DNA of 64,000 bases from Sophora flavescens (lineage: Eukaryota; Streptophyta; Magnoliopsida; Fabales; Fabaceae), in contig CM061062.1 in NCBI GenBank assembly GCA_030762895.1, forward strand, positions 237,868,019-237,932,018, in the 5' to 3' direction. The stretch's first letter is position 1. Each line of letters opens with the position of its first letter. The notes below the pieces were generated by a model. It saw only the letters and a list, made by a program, of their open reading frames with translations. It was not told the origin of the DNA and ran no database searches. Positions 23,424 to 35,853 of this stretch are shown piece after piece. The translations under genes and the position numbers were made by a program.

Positions 23424-26400
23424 GGAGTAACCATGGTGAGACGTTGCCTGACTTAAACCCGATTGTGTTTGAAGGTTCGTACTATGGAAGTGGTGACCGG
23501 AGGGAAGAATTGAATCCATACGAGCAGATGATAATGGATCATGCTGGACCATCGGTTGGTATTGTACTAGAAGAAGATGGTGGAATGGGTTCCCAATACA
23601 TAGAGGAGAATCCGAATCTCGAAGCTCAAAGATTCTATGATATGCTGAGTGTTGCACGATCTCCATTGTGGGAAGGATGTCGGGAGTACACGGAGTTGTC
23701 GATGTGCATGGAATGGTTGAGTTTCAAATCTGACTACAATATGCAAGAAGGCTGTTTTAATCGCCTCACCAGGTCAGTGTCCAAGGCATTTCCAGAAGAC
23801 AATCGGATGCCTACTAGTTTTTATCATGCTAAGAAGTCTGTGGAAAATTTGGGTCTGGGGTGTTTGAAAATTGATTGTTGCCCGAATGGATGTATGTTGT
23901 ACTATAAGGATGATTCAGCGGAAAGCATAACATGTTGTCGATTTTGTGGTGCGGATCGGTATAAGATAACCACTAGGATGGGCATTGAGAAGAAGAAGTC
24001 GCTAAAAAAGATGTGGTACTTTCCACTCGTGCCAAGACTTACAAGATTGTACTCTTCGATGGCCACCGCATCTCACATGAGGTGGCATAGTGAGCATGAG
24101 ACGGAGCAAGATGTCTTGTGTCATCCATCTGATGGAGAAGCTCGGAAGCATTTTGTAGGGTTCATATGGCATTTTCACAGGACCCTCGCAATGTTCGATT
24201 GGGGTTATCTACTAATGGATTTAATCCTTTTGGGCAGTCTGGAAAAGCATACTCTTGTTGGCCGGTTATCCTGACTCCGTACAATCTTCCCCCGCGGATG
24301 TGCATGAAGCGGGAGTTTATGTTCCTAACAGTCATAATTCCGGGTCTGTCTAATCCAAAAGGTAAGATTGATGTGTACTTGCAGCCGCTGATTGATGAGT
24401 TGACAATGCTGTGGAATGATGGTGTGTTGACATATGACGTATCTTTGAGGCAGAATTTCGTCATGAAAGCAGCTTTGATGTGGACGATCAACGACTTTCC
24501 CGCTTATGGGATGATGTCGGGTTGGATGACCGCGGGGAAGCTTGGATGCCCAATATGTACGAAGCGATCGAAGTCATTCACGCTTAAAAACAGTTGAAAG
24601 ATCTCATATTTTGATTGTAATCGTCAATTCCTTCCAGAATATCATCCTTATAGGCGGAACAAGAATTCATTCAAGAAGCGTTGTACGGAGACAATACCGC
24701 CTCCACCACGTTTGACTGGTCCTAATGTATGTTACAGAGTACAGTACTTACCGCTCGTCCATAAAACCCAAGGAGAACATATTCCTGATTATGGCATCAA
24801 CCATAATTGGACAAAACAAAGTATATTTTAGAGGTTGCCGTATTGGAGGACGCAGCTACTCCGTCACAACATTGATGTCATGCATACTGAGAGGAATGTG
24901 TTTTTGAATGTGTTTGACACTATGATGGACATCAAGGGGAGGACAAAGGATACAAATAAAGCCCGATTGGATCTGACTGAAATTTGTAATCGGAAGGAGC
25001 TTGAGTTGCAGGACGGTGGTCATGGCAGACTTATCAAACCGAAGGCAAGTTATACACTAAGCAAAACACATAAAGTGGCCGTCTGTAAGTGGGTTAAAGA
25101 ACTAAAGTTACCAGATGGGTATGCTTCCAATCTGGGTAGATGTGTTGACATTAAGGAAGCAAAGTTACATGGAATGAAGAGTCATGATTGCCATGTGTTC
25201 ATGCAACGGTTGCTTCCAATTGCGTTCAACGCATAACCGAAGCAAATTTGGAACCCACTTGTTGAGCTTAGCCACTTTTTCAGGGAGCTTACATCGACAA
25301 CACTAAATGTGAATCAATTAAAGGATATGGAAGTCAAGATACCCGTTTTGTTATGTAAGCTGGAGCAAATCTTCCCGCCGAGTTTCTTTGATTCCATGGA
25401 ACACCTGCCAATTCATCTACCTTACGAAGCAAGAGTTGGTGGCCCAGTCCAATACCGCCGGATGTATCCATTTGAGAGGTAAACAACATCAACTATTTTA
25501 CTTAATACATATGAAATTCACGAACACGAGAGCATAGTTTAGCTTTCCCTAAAACTAGTAATTATTTGTATGTATCTCTCTTTAATAGGTTCCTGTACTC
25601 CCTTAAACACAAAGTCAAGAACAAGGCACGAGTGGAGGGTTCCATTTGTGAAGCGTACTTAGTAGAGGAGACTTCCACTTTTGCCTCTTATTTCTATCCG
25701 GACGAAGTTAACACGAGAAGGACAAGGATGCCTAGAAACGTTGATTCGGGCGAAGGAAGTTCAACTAGTCCTCCTATATCAATATTCAACTATCCGGGCA
25801 GATTTAGTGGCAAATCAAAAGGATATTTCTTGGAGCAGCGTGACATTAATGCTGCTCATCTGTATATCCTTCAAAATTGTGAATAGGTGGCGCCATATTT
25901 AGAGTAAGTTTCTACAATGTCTTTTATAAGTTCAATTGACATTTATGATTATTAATCGTCTTGCTTTTAGTCTCCCATATGTAGGATGTACGACAATTTT
26001 CTAAGGGATCTCCAACCTGACATTTCAAACGATCAGGTTGATCGAGAAATTACTTCTCACTTTGCTACGTGGTTCAGTAAATATGTAGGTTAAGCATCTT
26101 CATTTGTTGAAATACATTTTATCTCCTTAAATATATAACACGTATAAGAATAATATAATATTTGATTTTTTAGGTACTAGACCCAGAAAACAATGTTCAA
26201 AATCCATTGTTGACAAATTTGGCATGGGGGCCTAACAGATGTGTTACATCATGGAATACTTATATTGTAAATGGATATAAATTTAACACAAAAACATGGA
26301 ATGAAGGAATGCATACATGTAACTATGGTGTTTGTGTGCGAGCCACTGATGGCAATGTAGAGGATGATTTCTATGGGGTTCTAACTAACATCCTTGAACT

Positions 26401-28059
26401 CGATTATACCGGTTTCCCCGTGATGAAGTTAGTTATCTTCAAGTGTGATTGGTTTGATCCTACTCTTGACGTAGGGACAAAAATCGATAAAAAATATGGT
26501 ATTGTTCAAGTTAGGCTGTCTCGAAAGTATAATAAGGCGTACGACCCATTCATTTTTTCACAACAGGCAGATCAAGTTTATTACTCGCCATATCCCGAAG
26601 GACATCAAGGCTGGTTGGGTGTTATTAAGATAAAGACTTGCAGTATAATTACTAATAATGTAATCAACCAGCCTGAAAAAGATGCTCCGTACCAAGATGA
26701 TGAGTTTTCAAGACCCCACGTATCATTGCAAATTACGCCGGACATTATTGTTAATTCTCTGGCGGACATTTTCGGAAATGGGGAAGAAGTTGAAAGAGAG
26801 TTAATGGATCAATCGGAGTTGGACACATCTAGCGAAGGTACATTCCGATCAAGTGATACTGATGAGAGTGAGGGTGAATTTAGTGACGGAGATTCTACTT
26901 AGGTAATTTATTTATGTCATAATTCATTGTGTAAATGTCATTCTACTTAGGTAATTTATTTTTGTATTATTTACACTGTTGTGTAATCATCTTTTCATTT
27001 TTTTCACAGATGGCAGATTCCTCTAGAGGTAGGGGTCGTCGTGGAGGTCGTGTTGCGAGAGTCCCTTCGCCGGGCGACCCACAGTCTTCAGATCGAGACC
27101 ACCCTACCAGCACCTCTGTAGACGGGACACCTCAGGGTGATGGAGTTGCACCCCCTACCCAGCCTCATGTGGTCGGGACACAGGCTGCACCCTCATCATC
27201 CACACCTACGACAGGACCATCATCATCATCGGGACAGGAGAGTCGTGGTCCATCCGACAGGAGGATTCTTCTTATCCCCAGGGGGGATAACGAGTAAGCT
27301 AATTTAATTTTTTTAATATATATAAAGTATCGTTAATTTCTATTTACTTGTTTTTTAAATTTATTTATAACATTTATTAATGCTCTAATTTTCCTGCAGC
27401 TTTCTGCCCGCGAAGGGCCCTTCTGATTCGATATTGAAGATCCTACGACGCAAGTTTGATGGTTCATGGCCTACATGGAAGGCCATCCCAGAGGGACATA
27501 GGGATCAGTTGTTTCTAGAGTTTAAGGTAACAATTTATTAAGTTATTTAAATTAAATTTACATTGTATATATATACACACACGAATTTCCTAACAAATGT
27601 ATGTTGCAGAAATAGTATAGGTGGTACATAGTTTTAGAGGCTCTCGTCAGGGACATATTTGAGCATAAAGGCTCACTGGTCATGAAGAATCTGACGAACA
27701 AGCTGAGGAAGGGTAAGAATAAGGGGAAGTGGGTGGATCCTGAGATCAGGAGGCAGCTGGACCAGTACTGGGCTACGAGAAGTTCCAGGAGATCCAGGCC
27801 ACAGCTTGGCGTAATCGAGCTTCGGATGGTGGCGCATGTGCTTGGACCGGCGGGTCTAAATCAGCCGCCGCCCACTACGACGAGCTGGTAATACATTAAA
27901 CTTTTGACTTAATATACTATTCAATTAATTAGTTTTCATTTTTAATTATTCTTATGAATTTAACATTATAATTTTTTGTGCAGAAAGCACAGAAACAGCG
28001 GACCCCCACTGCTATGGAGTTGGTGGAGAGGACGAAGAAGTTGAAGTTGGGGACATGGG

Positions 28060-29239
28060 TGATAAGCCTCTGGCTAGTCTAGTTTTATAACTAGAAAAAC
28101 CTTGGCTTTGTGCTAATTTTATCTCATTTTCATCCAAATTAGACTTGATTGTCTTTAAGCAGCATTTTGAGTCTGTAAAGTATTTTTAGGTTAATTTAGC
28201 TGATTTAGACTTAAATAAAGCACTTATGCTATTTTCTGTTTTCAGGTTAATAAAAAGAAATAAATCTGGAGCTTTCTCCCCGCGAGGAGGCATTCGCCTC
28301 GCGAACCTGAAGGTGACTGTGCCAGGAAATTTGCAATCCTTTCTGTGTCGCCCCGCGAATAGATTACTCGCCTCGCGAGGATGAAGACCAGAGGGCATGA
28401 CTTTTCCATTCCTCGCCACGCGAACCGTGCTTCGCCTCGCGAGAAGACCAAACGATGCAAACTGTTCATGATATTCGTCTCGCGAGACAGTGTTCGCCTC
28501 GCGAGACAGCGGAATCCAGAACGTGTATATAAGCCTGTTTGAAGGCAGAACTGAGGAGGGAGTTAGTTTGAGTAGTAGTAGTTTATCTTCTTTTCTTAGA
28601 TATGTTTTGTTTTCCCTTTGTAATGGAGAGCTAGTCTCCTAAGATTAATCTACTGCAATTGGTTTCCATTACCACACTTGAGGTTTTGTAATTCCTGTTT
28701 TATTTGCTTTTCTCTTTTCAATGCTATGCTATATGTTTCTGTTTGTTTAATTCAGGAGTGTATAGTGTTGTGTTGATTCATTTCGGTGATGTTATGTTCC
28801 TATACTTAATCGCGTTTGTTTAATTCGCGTGTGTTCGTTCATGTTCGTTTAGTTCACGAGGGCTTCACCCCGTTTGTCTAATTCGGGAATAGGAACATAT
28901 ATCTGTAGTAGTGATTTCGTTTGTTAATTATTGCTACAACTGAAAGGGGACTAGAATCTGCTTAGGGCTTGGAATTTACATGAACCAATGATAGTTGGAA
29001 ACCGAGAACAGTAGGTTAATCGTCTTTAGTTTATTTGATAATCTCTTTAACTGCTTTGTTTTTATTGCTCTGCTTTTGTTTGTTTTCTTTATTGCATTTC
29101 AATCCAAAACCCCCCAATTCTGATTTGTGTTAATAACAACAACCAAAGAGTCCTTGTGAGACGATATCCGAGTTGTCGCCCTAAACTACATTTTTATAAA
29201 CCACTCGTTCTTTTTGGTGCGTGCCCGACAGCGCGACCA
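28060..29239 (+). repeat. 5' LTR of G2
   Basis: The LTR starts TGATAAGCCTC and ends GCGCGACCA, 1180 bp. It contains a palindrome array (28276-28507) followed 18 bp later by TATATAA at 28526-28532. Confidence 0.95.
28276..28507 (+). promoter_or_regulatory. Paired CTCGCGAG-type palindromes upstream of the G2 TATA box
   Basis: Four pairs follow the pattern CCCCGCGA-like half, 6-8 bp spacer, CGCCTCGCGAG. Pairs lie at about 28278-28306, 28347-28380, 28411-28443 and 28474-28506. The last pair is the most perfect and lies nearest to the TATA box. The 3' LTR repeats the array at 32176-32407. Confidence 0.75.
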
Positions 29240-29244
29240 AAAAT

Positions 29245-29263
29245 TGGCGTCGTTGCCGGGGAC
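29245..29263 (+). other. Primer binding site of G2, tRNA-Asp type
   Basis: TGGCGTCGTTGCCGGGGAC has one mismatch to the G1 PBS (C to T at the sixth base). Confidence 0.85.
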
Positions 29264-29330
29264 TCTTGTTGTTATTAACAGGAAAAAAAAAATCTCTTTG
29301 CTGAATTAGTTTTGGCTGTTTTGTCTGGTT

Positions 29331-30563
29331 ATGAATTTTAGTACTGCCATGGATGATTACATGTATGGTTATATGCCTAATGTTTATTACGAGCCACCAC
29401 CATGCATATATTATCCTAACTCTGCTGGGAGTTATGAGTTTAGTAATGATTTTGGCATGTTTGGAGTGAATGATTATTCTAACCAACATAGTGGAGGACA
29501 GGGCGTTTTGGATGAGATAGCTTCTTTGGTGCATCAAATGGCAGTAAGCCAGCAATATCAGCCTGACCCCACAATATGCCAACTCAGTCTGGAAGAAATG
29601 ATACAACAGATGGCAGAACAAAATCTTGAATCCCAACAGATGATAGAAGCTGAATCTCAGAAGTTGGCCATTCAAATTGATCACATTGTCTCCACCTCGG
29701 CTGCACTGCAAACTCCACATCCCCTTGAAGAACATACAGATTCACAGATAGTTATTCTTGAAGATACTTCTGATGATAATTTTGATAATGTTTCTGTTGA
29801 TGAACTGTGTGTTGAATCTTCAAATATTCATACCTCCCCTGATTCTATCTATTATACTTCATGTGCTGATTGTACTAACACTGCTTTGTGTATAGCATGT
29901 TTTGAAAGTTCATTCTTTTCAGGAAACATAGAAAATGAGGATCAGGAGGATCAGGAGGACATTTGCTTCACCGTGCTTGAGGATGATGAAGAACCTTTGG
30001 AAGTAGATGATTCAATTAAATCAAATGCATGTGTTGAGAGCGATGGGATGGACCAACTGTGTGCTGAATTTCCAGACATTCTAGCTTTTACTGATTAAGT
30101 TTATTGTGATATATGTATTGACTCTACTAACACTAACCTTTGTGTGAAGTGTGCTGAGATTTCTGCAGGTTTAGCAGGTGATGGATTTGTTAGCACAGTG
30201 AATGAAGAACGTGCAGAAGTTGAAGCAGCACCAGTAACCCCAGCTACTTGTTTACCACCTCCCACTGTGGAACAACCGGTGATGGAGTTCAAGCCTTTGG
30301 ATTTTGCACCATGGCCAGTCCAAGAGATTGAACCCCAATTTTATTGGGAGGACTTTATTGACAAAGTTGAGAAAGAGGTCAACTGTGACCCGAAGGGGAG
30401 TGAGAAGTCCGCCGCACTTGGCGGAGCTACCATGATTATCAGGCGCCCGCTCTCATCCTTATGCTGTAGGCCATGGGATCCAGAAGGATCAAACTGCAAT
30501 TTGGGTATTCCGTGGCCACTGTATCACAGACAATGGGATCCTGGTGGAACCACCCCCCAATGA
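29331..30563 (+). pseudogene. G2 gag-like ORF with one in-frame stop
   Basis: One frame of 410 codons runs from ATG 29331 to TGA 30563 and is broken only by TAA at 30096-30098. The N-terminus is Tyr/Asn/Pro-rich, and a glutamine-rich helical stretch follows (about 29510-29690). The rest is strongly acidic. Two short cysteine clusters resemble each other, CADCTNTALCIAC near 29860 and CDICIDSTNTNLCVKC near 30110. They look like an internal duplication of a possible metal-binding motif. I see no canonical gag capsid core, CCHC knuckle or protease. Its place directly after the PBS suggests a gag remnant or an ORF specific to this non-autonomous family. Confidence in a gag origin is moderate. Confidence 0.6.
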
Positions 30564-31959
30564 GTTTTCTTAAACCCTTTCTCTTTAGTTTATTTTCATT
30601 TTCTTGTTAGTTTCTGCTTTGCTTTATTTTTGTTTTGTTTTTCTTTTAGCTCCTGAATAATTTGAGAAGCTCAGGAGTTGTATTGAGTCTTGTGTCGGCT
30701 AGCTTATTGGTTTTGATTAAATTTGCATAGATGGATTGCATGCTATGTGTTGACTGTTTTCCCCCTAGGTTTTGAAATTTGAAAATTTAATCCCCATGTG
30801 AAAAAAAAAATTTGAAAACTGAACTTTGAGATATTTTGTTGTGATGGCATGATTTATGATAAGTTTGGGGTGATAGGAAGCACACACTAGGGATAGAATC
30901 TCTGTCAAACAATTTGCAAAAAAATGTCCAGGTGAGGATTTGAGCCTCCAACATGTTTTTAACTGTGTGAAATCACTTTTAAGTTGCACTTTCCCGAATT
31001 TGCTTGCATCTCTTTTTGGTTTGCATGTTTATGTGTTTGCTTCAGATGATTTAGGCAGACTTTCTTTGTAAATAACCACTTAGCCTAAAATTGAACCAGT
31101 CCCTAATGCGTGTTCCCTAGTTAGCCCCTTTGAGCCTAATTAGCCTGTTAATTCTTGATGACCTTATGTTATGAGCCTAAAATCTGAAAAACCATGTTAA
31201 CCCGATCTTAGGATTAGGAGAGCATGGAATCTTAGAAAGAGAATGGTTGCAAGAAATTAAGTTTGGGGTGGCTACCAGGTGCAATGTGTTGTTTGGGATT
31301 GGGAAAAAGAAAAAAAAAAAGGAAAGTGTAAAAATGTTAAAAAAAAAGGCTATTTGAATAAAAAGGCTGTAGTCACCCAAGGCAAATGAAAAATGAAAAA
31401 AGGAACTTGAGTTTAAATTCAAAGTGTAAAAAGCTCATGCTCTCTTAGTTCCTAGGGTCTTCAGCCCAGTACCTTTGTATATCCTAACCTTAGCCAGGCC
31501 CCATTACAACCATAAAAGACCTTTTGATGTTGCATGCATGTTTTCTATGGGAACCATTTTGAGATGAAAATCAAATTCATGGGAAGTGTTCTTGAAAAGT
31601 GAAATTGAGTGAAATGTTGTTAGCCTAGACAAAAAAATGAGCGATTGAGTGAAACACTAAATGCCCTTGTGAGGAAGGCAGTTGTTTGAATTTGGTGATC
31701 TCCCACTTGTGTGTAACTTGGATCCCCTACTTAGATTAATGATTGTTTGAATGATGAAATTCTCAATTGTTCAGAATAAATGATTTGGGGGATTGCTTTG
31801 TTTGAAAGGGGGGAACATTGAAGGAAAAATTGTTTTGATGAATTGTTTGAAATTTGTGCAAAGTTGATTGGATCCTTAAGCTTGCCAAGTCTGAGTCCTT
31901 TTTAAGTTTTTTAGTTTTAGTTTTCTTGGGGACAAGCAAAGTTTAAGTTTGGGGTATTT
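30564..31959 (+). other. G2 post-gag non-coding region and PPT
   Basis: There is no convincing ORF. Two internal AAGTTTGGGGTG motifs (30861-30872 and 31259-31270) copy the core of the true PPT AAGTTTGGGGTATTT at 31945-31959, which abuts the 3' LTR. A-rich stretches occur near 31305-31345. Confidence 0.75.
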
Positions 31960-33139
31960 TGATCAGCCTCTGGCTAGTCTAGTTTTATAACTAGAAAAAC
32001 CTTGGCTTTGTGCTAATTTTATCTCATTTTCACCCAAATTAGACTTGATTGTCTTTAAGCAGCATTTTGAGTCTGTAAAGTATTTTTAGGTTAATTTAGC
32101 TGATTTAGACTTAAATAAAGCACTTATGGTATTTTCTGTTTTCAGGTTAATAAAAAGAAATAAATCTGGAGCTTTCACCCCGTGAGGAGGCATTCGCCTC
32201 GCGAACCTGAAGGTGACCGTGCCAGGAAATTTGCAATCCTTTCTGTGTCGCCCCGCGAATAGATTACTCGCCTCGCGAGGATGAAGACCAGAGGGCATGA
32301 CTTTTCCATTCCTCGCCACGCGAGCCGTGCTTCGCCTCGCGAGAAGACCAAACGATGCAGACTGTTCATGATATTCGCCTCGCGAGACAGTGTTCGCCTC
32401 GCGAGACAGCGGAATCCAGAACGTGTATATAAACCTGTTTGAAGGCAGAACTGAGGAGGGAGTTAGTTTGAGTAGTAGTAGTTTATCTTCTTTTCTTAGA
32501 TATGTTTTGTTTTCCCTTTGTAATGGAGAGCTAGTCTCCTAAGATTAATCTACTGCAATTGGTTTCCATTACCACACTTGAGGTTTTGTAATTCCTGTTT
32601 TATTTATTTTTCTCTTTTCAATGCTATGCTATATGTTTCTGTTTGTTTGATTCAGGAGTGTATAGTGTTGTGTTGATTCATTTCGGTGATGTTATGTTCC
32701 TATACTTAATCACGTTTGTTTAATTCGCGTGTGTTCGTTCATGTTCGTTTAGTTCATGAGGGCTTCACCCCGTTTGTTTAATTCGGGAATAGGAACATAT
32801 ATCTGTAGTAGTGATTTCGTTTGTTAATTGTTGCTACAACCGAAAGGGGACTAGAATCTGCTTAGGGCTTGGAATTTACATGAATCAATGATAGTGGGAA
32901 ACCGAGAACAGTAGGTTAATCGTCTTTAGTTTATTTGATAATCTCTTTAACTGCTTTGTTTTTATTGCTCTGCTTTTGTTTGTTTTTTTTATTGCATTTC
33001 AATCCAAAACCCCCCAATTCTGATTTGTGTTAATAACAACAACCAAAGAGTCCTTGTGAGACGATATCCGAGTTGTCGCCCTAAACTACATTTTTATAAA
33101 CCACTCGTTCTTTTTGGCGCGTGCGCGACAGCGCGACCA
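31960..33139 (+). repeat. 3' LTR of G2
   Basis: This 1180-bp LTR starts TGATCAGCCTC and ends GCGCGACCA, the same length as the 5' LTR. The palindrome array is at 32176-32407 and the TATA box at 32426-32432. Confidence 0.95.
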
Positions 33140-34079
33140 ATGGGTCAACGACAAGGCCCGTAACTATGCTGTAAGCAAAAAAATAATTTAGTGTTTACTT
33201 GTAATTTATTATAAATTATTTGTTAATATTGGATATAATTTTAACTAAATCTCTTCAACTATACTTTGTAGGCGGGCTTCAACGAGAAGAAGGACGATGC
33301 CATATCACGTGCCTCACAGTCACAAGATGAAGCTTTGACTGGTGATGGGCCCTGCTCTCCTATCTCCGTCGACGATAATGCCATTTATTTGGAGGTCGTC
33401 GGGGGCAGGAACAAGAAGGGGCACATGTATGGCCTCGGACACCTGGGAGGCGAGCTTATCGCTTCATCATCCGGCACGCCTGCTCCTTCCTACGCTGATA
33501 CCGACCCTCAGGAGCAGTTCACCCAAATGCAGGACACCATCACGCAGCTGAACGCAGAGCTTCGGGAAAAGAGCGAGAGAGAGCAGCAGATGGCGAACCA
33601 GATTGCACAGTTGACTCAGGCACACCAGCAGCTGATGCAGGCGAGCATCGAGCAGGACCAGACACTGCGGCTGGTGTTGGAGCAGATGAGGATCCAGACT
33701 CCAGTTGCTCTGGGTGATGCTCTGACGATTGTGCGCTCGCCGCCGCTCCTCCTCGAGCCTCCGCCGCCAGCTACTGATGCTGCTACTCCAGAGGACGATC
33801 AGCTAGCAGACGTCGGTGGTACGGACTCTGAGGATGATTCGATTCCTCCACCTCCCCCTCATCATGACTGATTTTTTTTCTTCATATTTTTGACTTTAAA
33901 CGATTCTTGTATGACATTTTGGATTATTTTTTTATATATATTTATTATCTCTTATGATTGTATATTTCATAAGTAATTTGGTGTGTTTGATTAGTAATTT
34001 TGCTAACGTTTAAAGAAAAACAGAAAAAAAAAAATTTATTTTAAAATTTAAAATTAATTTTGTTTAATAATAACCAGTT

Positions 34080-34438
34080 TAGTGACCGAATTAGAAACCA
34101 ATAATTAGGTCGCTATAATTTATTTAACATTGACAGATGTGGTATAGCGACCGAAAATCCGTCGCTAATATAGGTTAACAGTAACCAAAATTAGCGATCG
34201 AACTAGCAACCGATTACCGGTCGCTAGAAATGGTTACCTAAACAATGCGACCAACCGAATAGCGACCGTTTTTTTATTATTTAGCGAACGAAATTACGGT
34301 CGCCAAAACCTTAGCGACCAGGTATTCAGCCACCACCATTAATCGGTAGCTAATTCGGTCGCTAAATTAAATATCGACCGATTTACATAGTTTAGCGACC
34401 GAATATGCCAGTCGCTAAACAGATGATTTTTTGTAGTG
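34080..34438 (+). repeat. CA1 right TIR and subterminal repeats
   Basis: Dense direct and inverted TTAGCGACCGA / TCGGTCGCTAA motifs run to the terminal inverted repeat ending GTAGTG at 34438. They mirror the left end. Confidence 0.88.
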
Positions 34439-34441
34439 GAT

Positions 34442-35853
34442 ACTCTTGCACTAACTCATGAAGGTTCCTCACAAGTGAAGGAATCAAAGATAAGCATGCT
34501 AGTTCACCAGTATGAGCTATTCAAAATGGCTGATCATGAAACTATAGACTAGATGTTTGGAATATTCCAAACAATCACCAACACTCTCAGGTATCTTGGA
34601 AAGGTCTACGAGAATAGAGATCATGTAAGAAAAATTTTGAGAAGTCTCTCAAAGCAGTGGAGACCTAAGGTAACTGCTATCCATGAAGCAAAGAATCTGA
34701 ATACCCTCTCTCTCTGGAAGAGCTTCTGGGGTCATTAAAAGTTCATGAACTTGAACTTAACGAAGAGGAAAACTCCAGAAAAGGAAAATTCATTGCCTTT
34801 AAAGCCAAGAAAGCTAGTTCCTCAAAGGTGCTTAAAGTTGCTGAGTCCTTAGATGAAGCTGATTCATCAAATAATGAAGATGACTCAGATGAGGATGAAC
34901 TATCTTTCATCTCCAAAATAATCCAACACATGTGGAGAAAGAAAGGTGGATTCAGAAGGAAGCAGTTCAATAAAAAATTCTCCAAGGAAAATTCAGATTC
35001 CAAGGAGAAAGGCCCACCCCTGTGCTTTGAATGTAAGAAACCAGGACACTTCAAAGCTGACTGCCCAAAGCTGAAAGAGAAAAAGAAATTCTTCAAAATG
35101 AAGAAAGGCTTGATGGCTACATGGGAGGATCTTGACCTGTCTTCTTCAGATGAAGAAGATGAAGAAGGAGAAGAAGCAAACATTTGCTTCATGACTGACA
35201 CTGCATCAGAAACTAAATTCACTGATGCTGAGCTAATTGACTCTGATCCATCTACTCTTCAAACTGTTTTTGATGAATTGCTGCATGAATCATGCATATT
35301 GTCTAAAGAGTATAAGAGTCTCAAAAAGAAGTTTATTAAACTCTCTAGAGATTATGATAAGGTCTGCACAATAAATCAAAACCTTAAGGATGAGAATTAA
35401 ACATTAAAATCAAACAATGTTAGTCTGGCTGACAAGACGAAATGTAAGTCTAATAGCTCTTGTGAAGTTGAACAGCTGAAACAAGATGTGACATACTTGA
35501 CAGACTCTTTGTCAAAACTGGATGGTAGCTCAGATAAATTAAACCTTATATTAAGGTATTCTAGATCACCACGTGACAAATCTGGCATTGGTTATGATAA
35601 AGAGAAGCATGATGCATCTTTGAATAAACCAAAAGTTCATAAACAATATAAGGCTTTTAAAGTCCGTCCACAGTATACTGAGCCAAAACCAAGCCCTTCC
35701 AATAGTTATTGTAAAGTATGTGGAAAAAGTGGGTATGTGTCATCTAAATGCATACATAACAAGCATGTAGAGCATTCACGACCTATGATCACTAACAAGA
35801 AAGGACCCGAGTCAATTTGGGTACATAAAGATACGATAATCCCTGTTGCAGAT
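34442..35853 (+). pseudogene. gag: C1 gag, C-terminal segment up to the start of pol
   Basis: After the GAT duplication the gag frame resumes, with TAG 34550-34552 and a frameshift near 34710 in a CT run. The following frame has a CCHC knuckle CFECKKPGHFKADC near 35025 and the SIRE-type KKGLMATWEDLD signature. An acidic region and a coiled-coil-like stretch follow. TAA 35398-35400 interrupts it. A second Cys-rich motif near 35710 reads CKVCGKSGYVSSKC, with Tyr where a knuckle has His. The frame ends at the minus-strand G1 insertion, just before the protease. Target duplication CAGAT is at 35849-35853 and 43343-43347. Confidence 0.88.

Larger units (their letters stand above)
14510..26902 (+). 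pseudogene. tnpD: CA1 TNPD-type transposase gene (interrupted by C2)
   Basis: The protein would start at ATG 14510 with a transposase-associated domain (MDIPENRKWMYRRLDR, then a CPCKRCKC cluster). C2 splits the first exon exactly at 14761/23429, and the frame continues on the far side. Next come a CPNGCMLYYKDD zinc-ribbon-like part and the Transposase_21 core. The core shows WPVILTPYNLPP, IDVYLQPLIDEL and MWTINDFPAYGMMSGW between 24200 and 24540. A DUF4218 region (about 25250-25478) and, in the last exon (26174-26902), a DUF4216 region with an acidic tail complete it. Introns fit GT-AG ends at 25479-25588, 25904-25984 and 26085-26173. It is disabled by TAG 14621-14623, a frameshift near 24165, TGA 24595, TAG near 24830, TAA 25234 and TAG 25885, besides C2. 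The family makes the DDE-type transposase that cuts CACTA ends. Confidence 0.9.
28060..33139 (+). mobile_element. G2: LARD-like non-autonomous gypsy-related element inside CA1
   Basis: The element is 5080 bp with a perfect target duplication ATGGG (28055-28059 and 33140-33144). It has two LTRs of 1180 bp each, a tRNA-Asp-type PBS, a gag-like ORF, 1.4 kb of non-coding DNA and a PPT. No polymerase domains are present. By eye the LTRs differ at about 20-24 positions, near 2 percent, similar to C2. The PBS and the AAGTTTGGGGT-type PPT relate it to G1. Confidence 0.93.
27010..33871 (+). pseudogene. tnpA: CA1 second gene, plant transposase Ptta/En/Spm (TNPA-like), interrupted by G2
   Basis: ATG 27010 opens an exon encoding an RGRGRRGGR-rich N-terminus and a Ser/Pro/Thr-rich stretch. 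Exons consistent with GT-AG introns are 27010-27293, 27400-27526, 27610-27887, 27984-28059 plus 33145-33170 (split by G2) and 33272-33871. The middle has the Transposase_24 pattern, with MKNLTNKLRKGKNKGKW and then ELVERTKKLKLGTW. The last exon continues for 200 codons with a glutamine-rich coiled coil (about 33510-33690) and a proline-rich acidic tail. Exon 3 has TAG near 27613. TNPA-type proteins bind the subterminal repeats; the coiled coil would suit oligomerisation. Spacing after the TNPD stop is 107 bp, typical of the two-gene CACTA layout. Confidence 0.82.
10525..34438 (+). mobile_element. CA1: CACTA (En/Spm) DNA transposon with two nested retrotransposons
   Basis: The ends are CACTACAAAAAAAGGG at 10525 and the complement ...TTTTTTGTAGTG ending at 34438. 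A perfect 3-bp target duplication GAT flanks it (10522-10524 and 34439-34441). Without C2 and G2 the element is about 10.2 kb, normal for an autonomous CACTA. It carries a TNPD-type transposase gene followed by a TNPA-like gene, both on the plus strand. Both genes are disrupted, so the copy is dead, but its termini look competent. Confidence 0.95.

Noticed and set aside
24166..24597. A separate 143-codon gene
   Set aside because: It is the Transposase_21 core of the CA1 transposase after a frameshift, not an independent gene.
28186..28469. Two overlapping minus-strand ORFs, repeated at 32086-32369
   Set aside because: They run through the palindrome array of the G2 LTR, where CpG-rich repeats lack stops on both strands.
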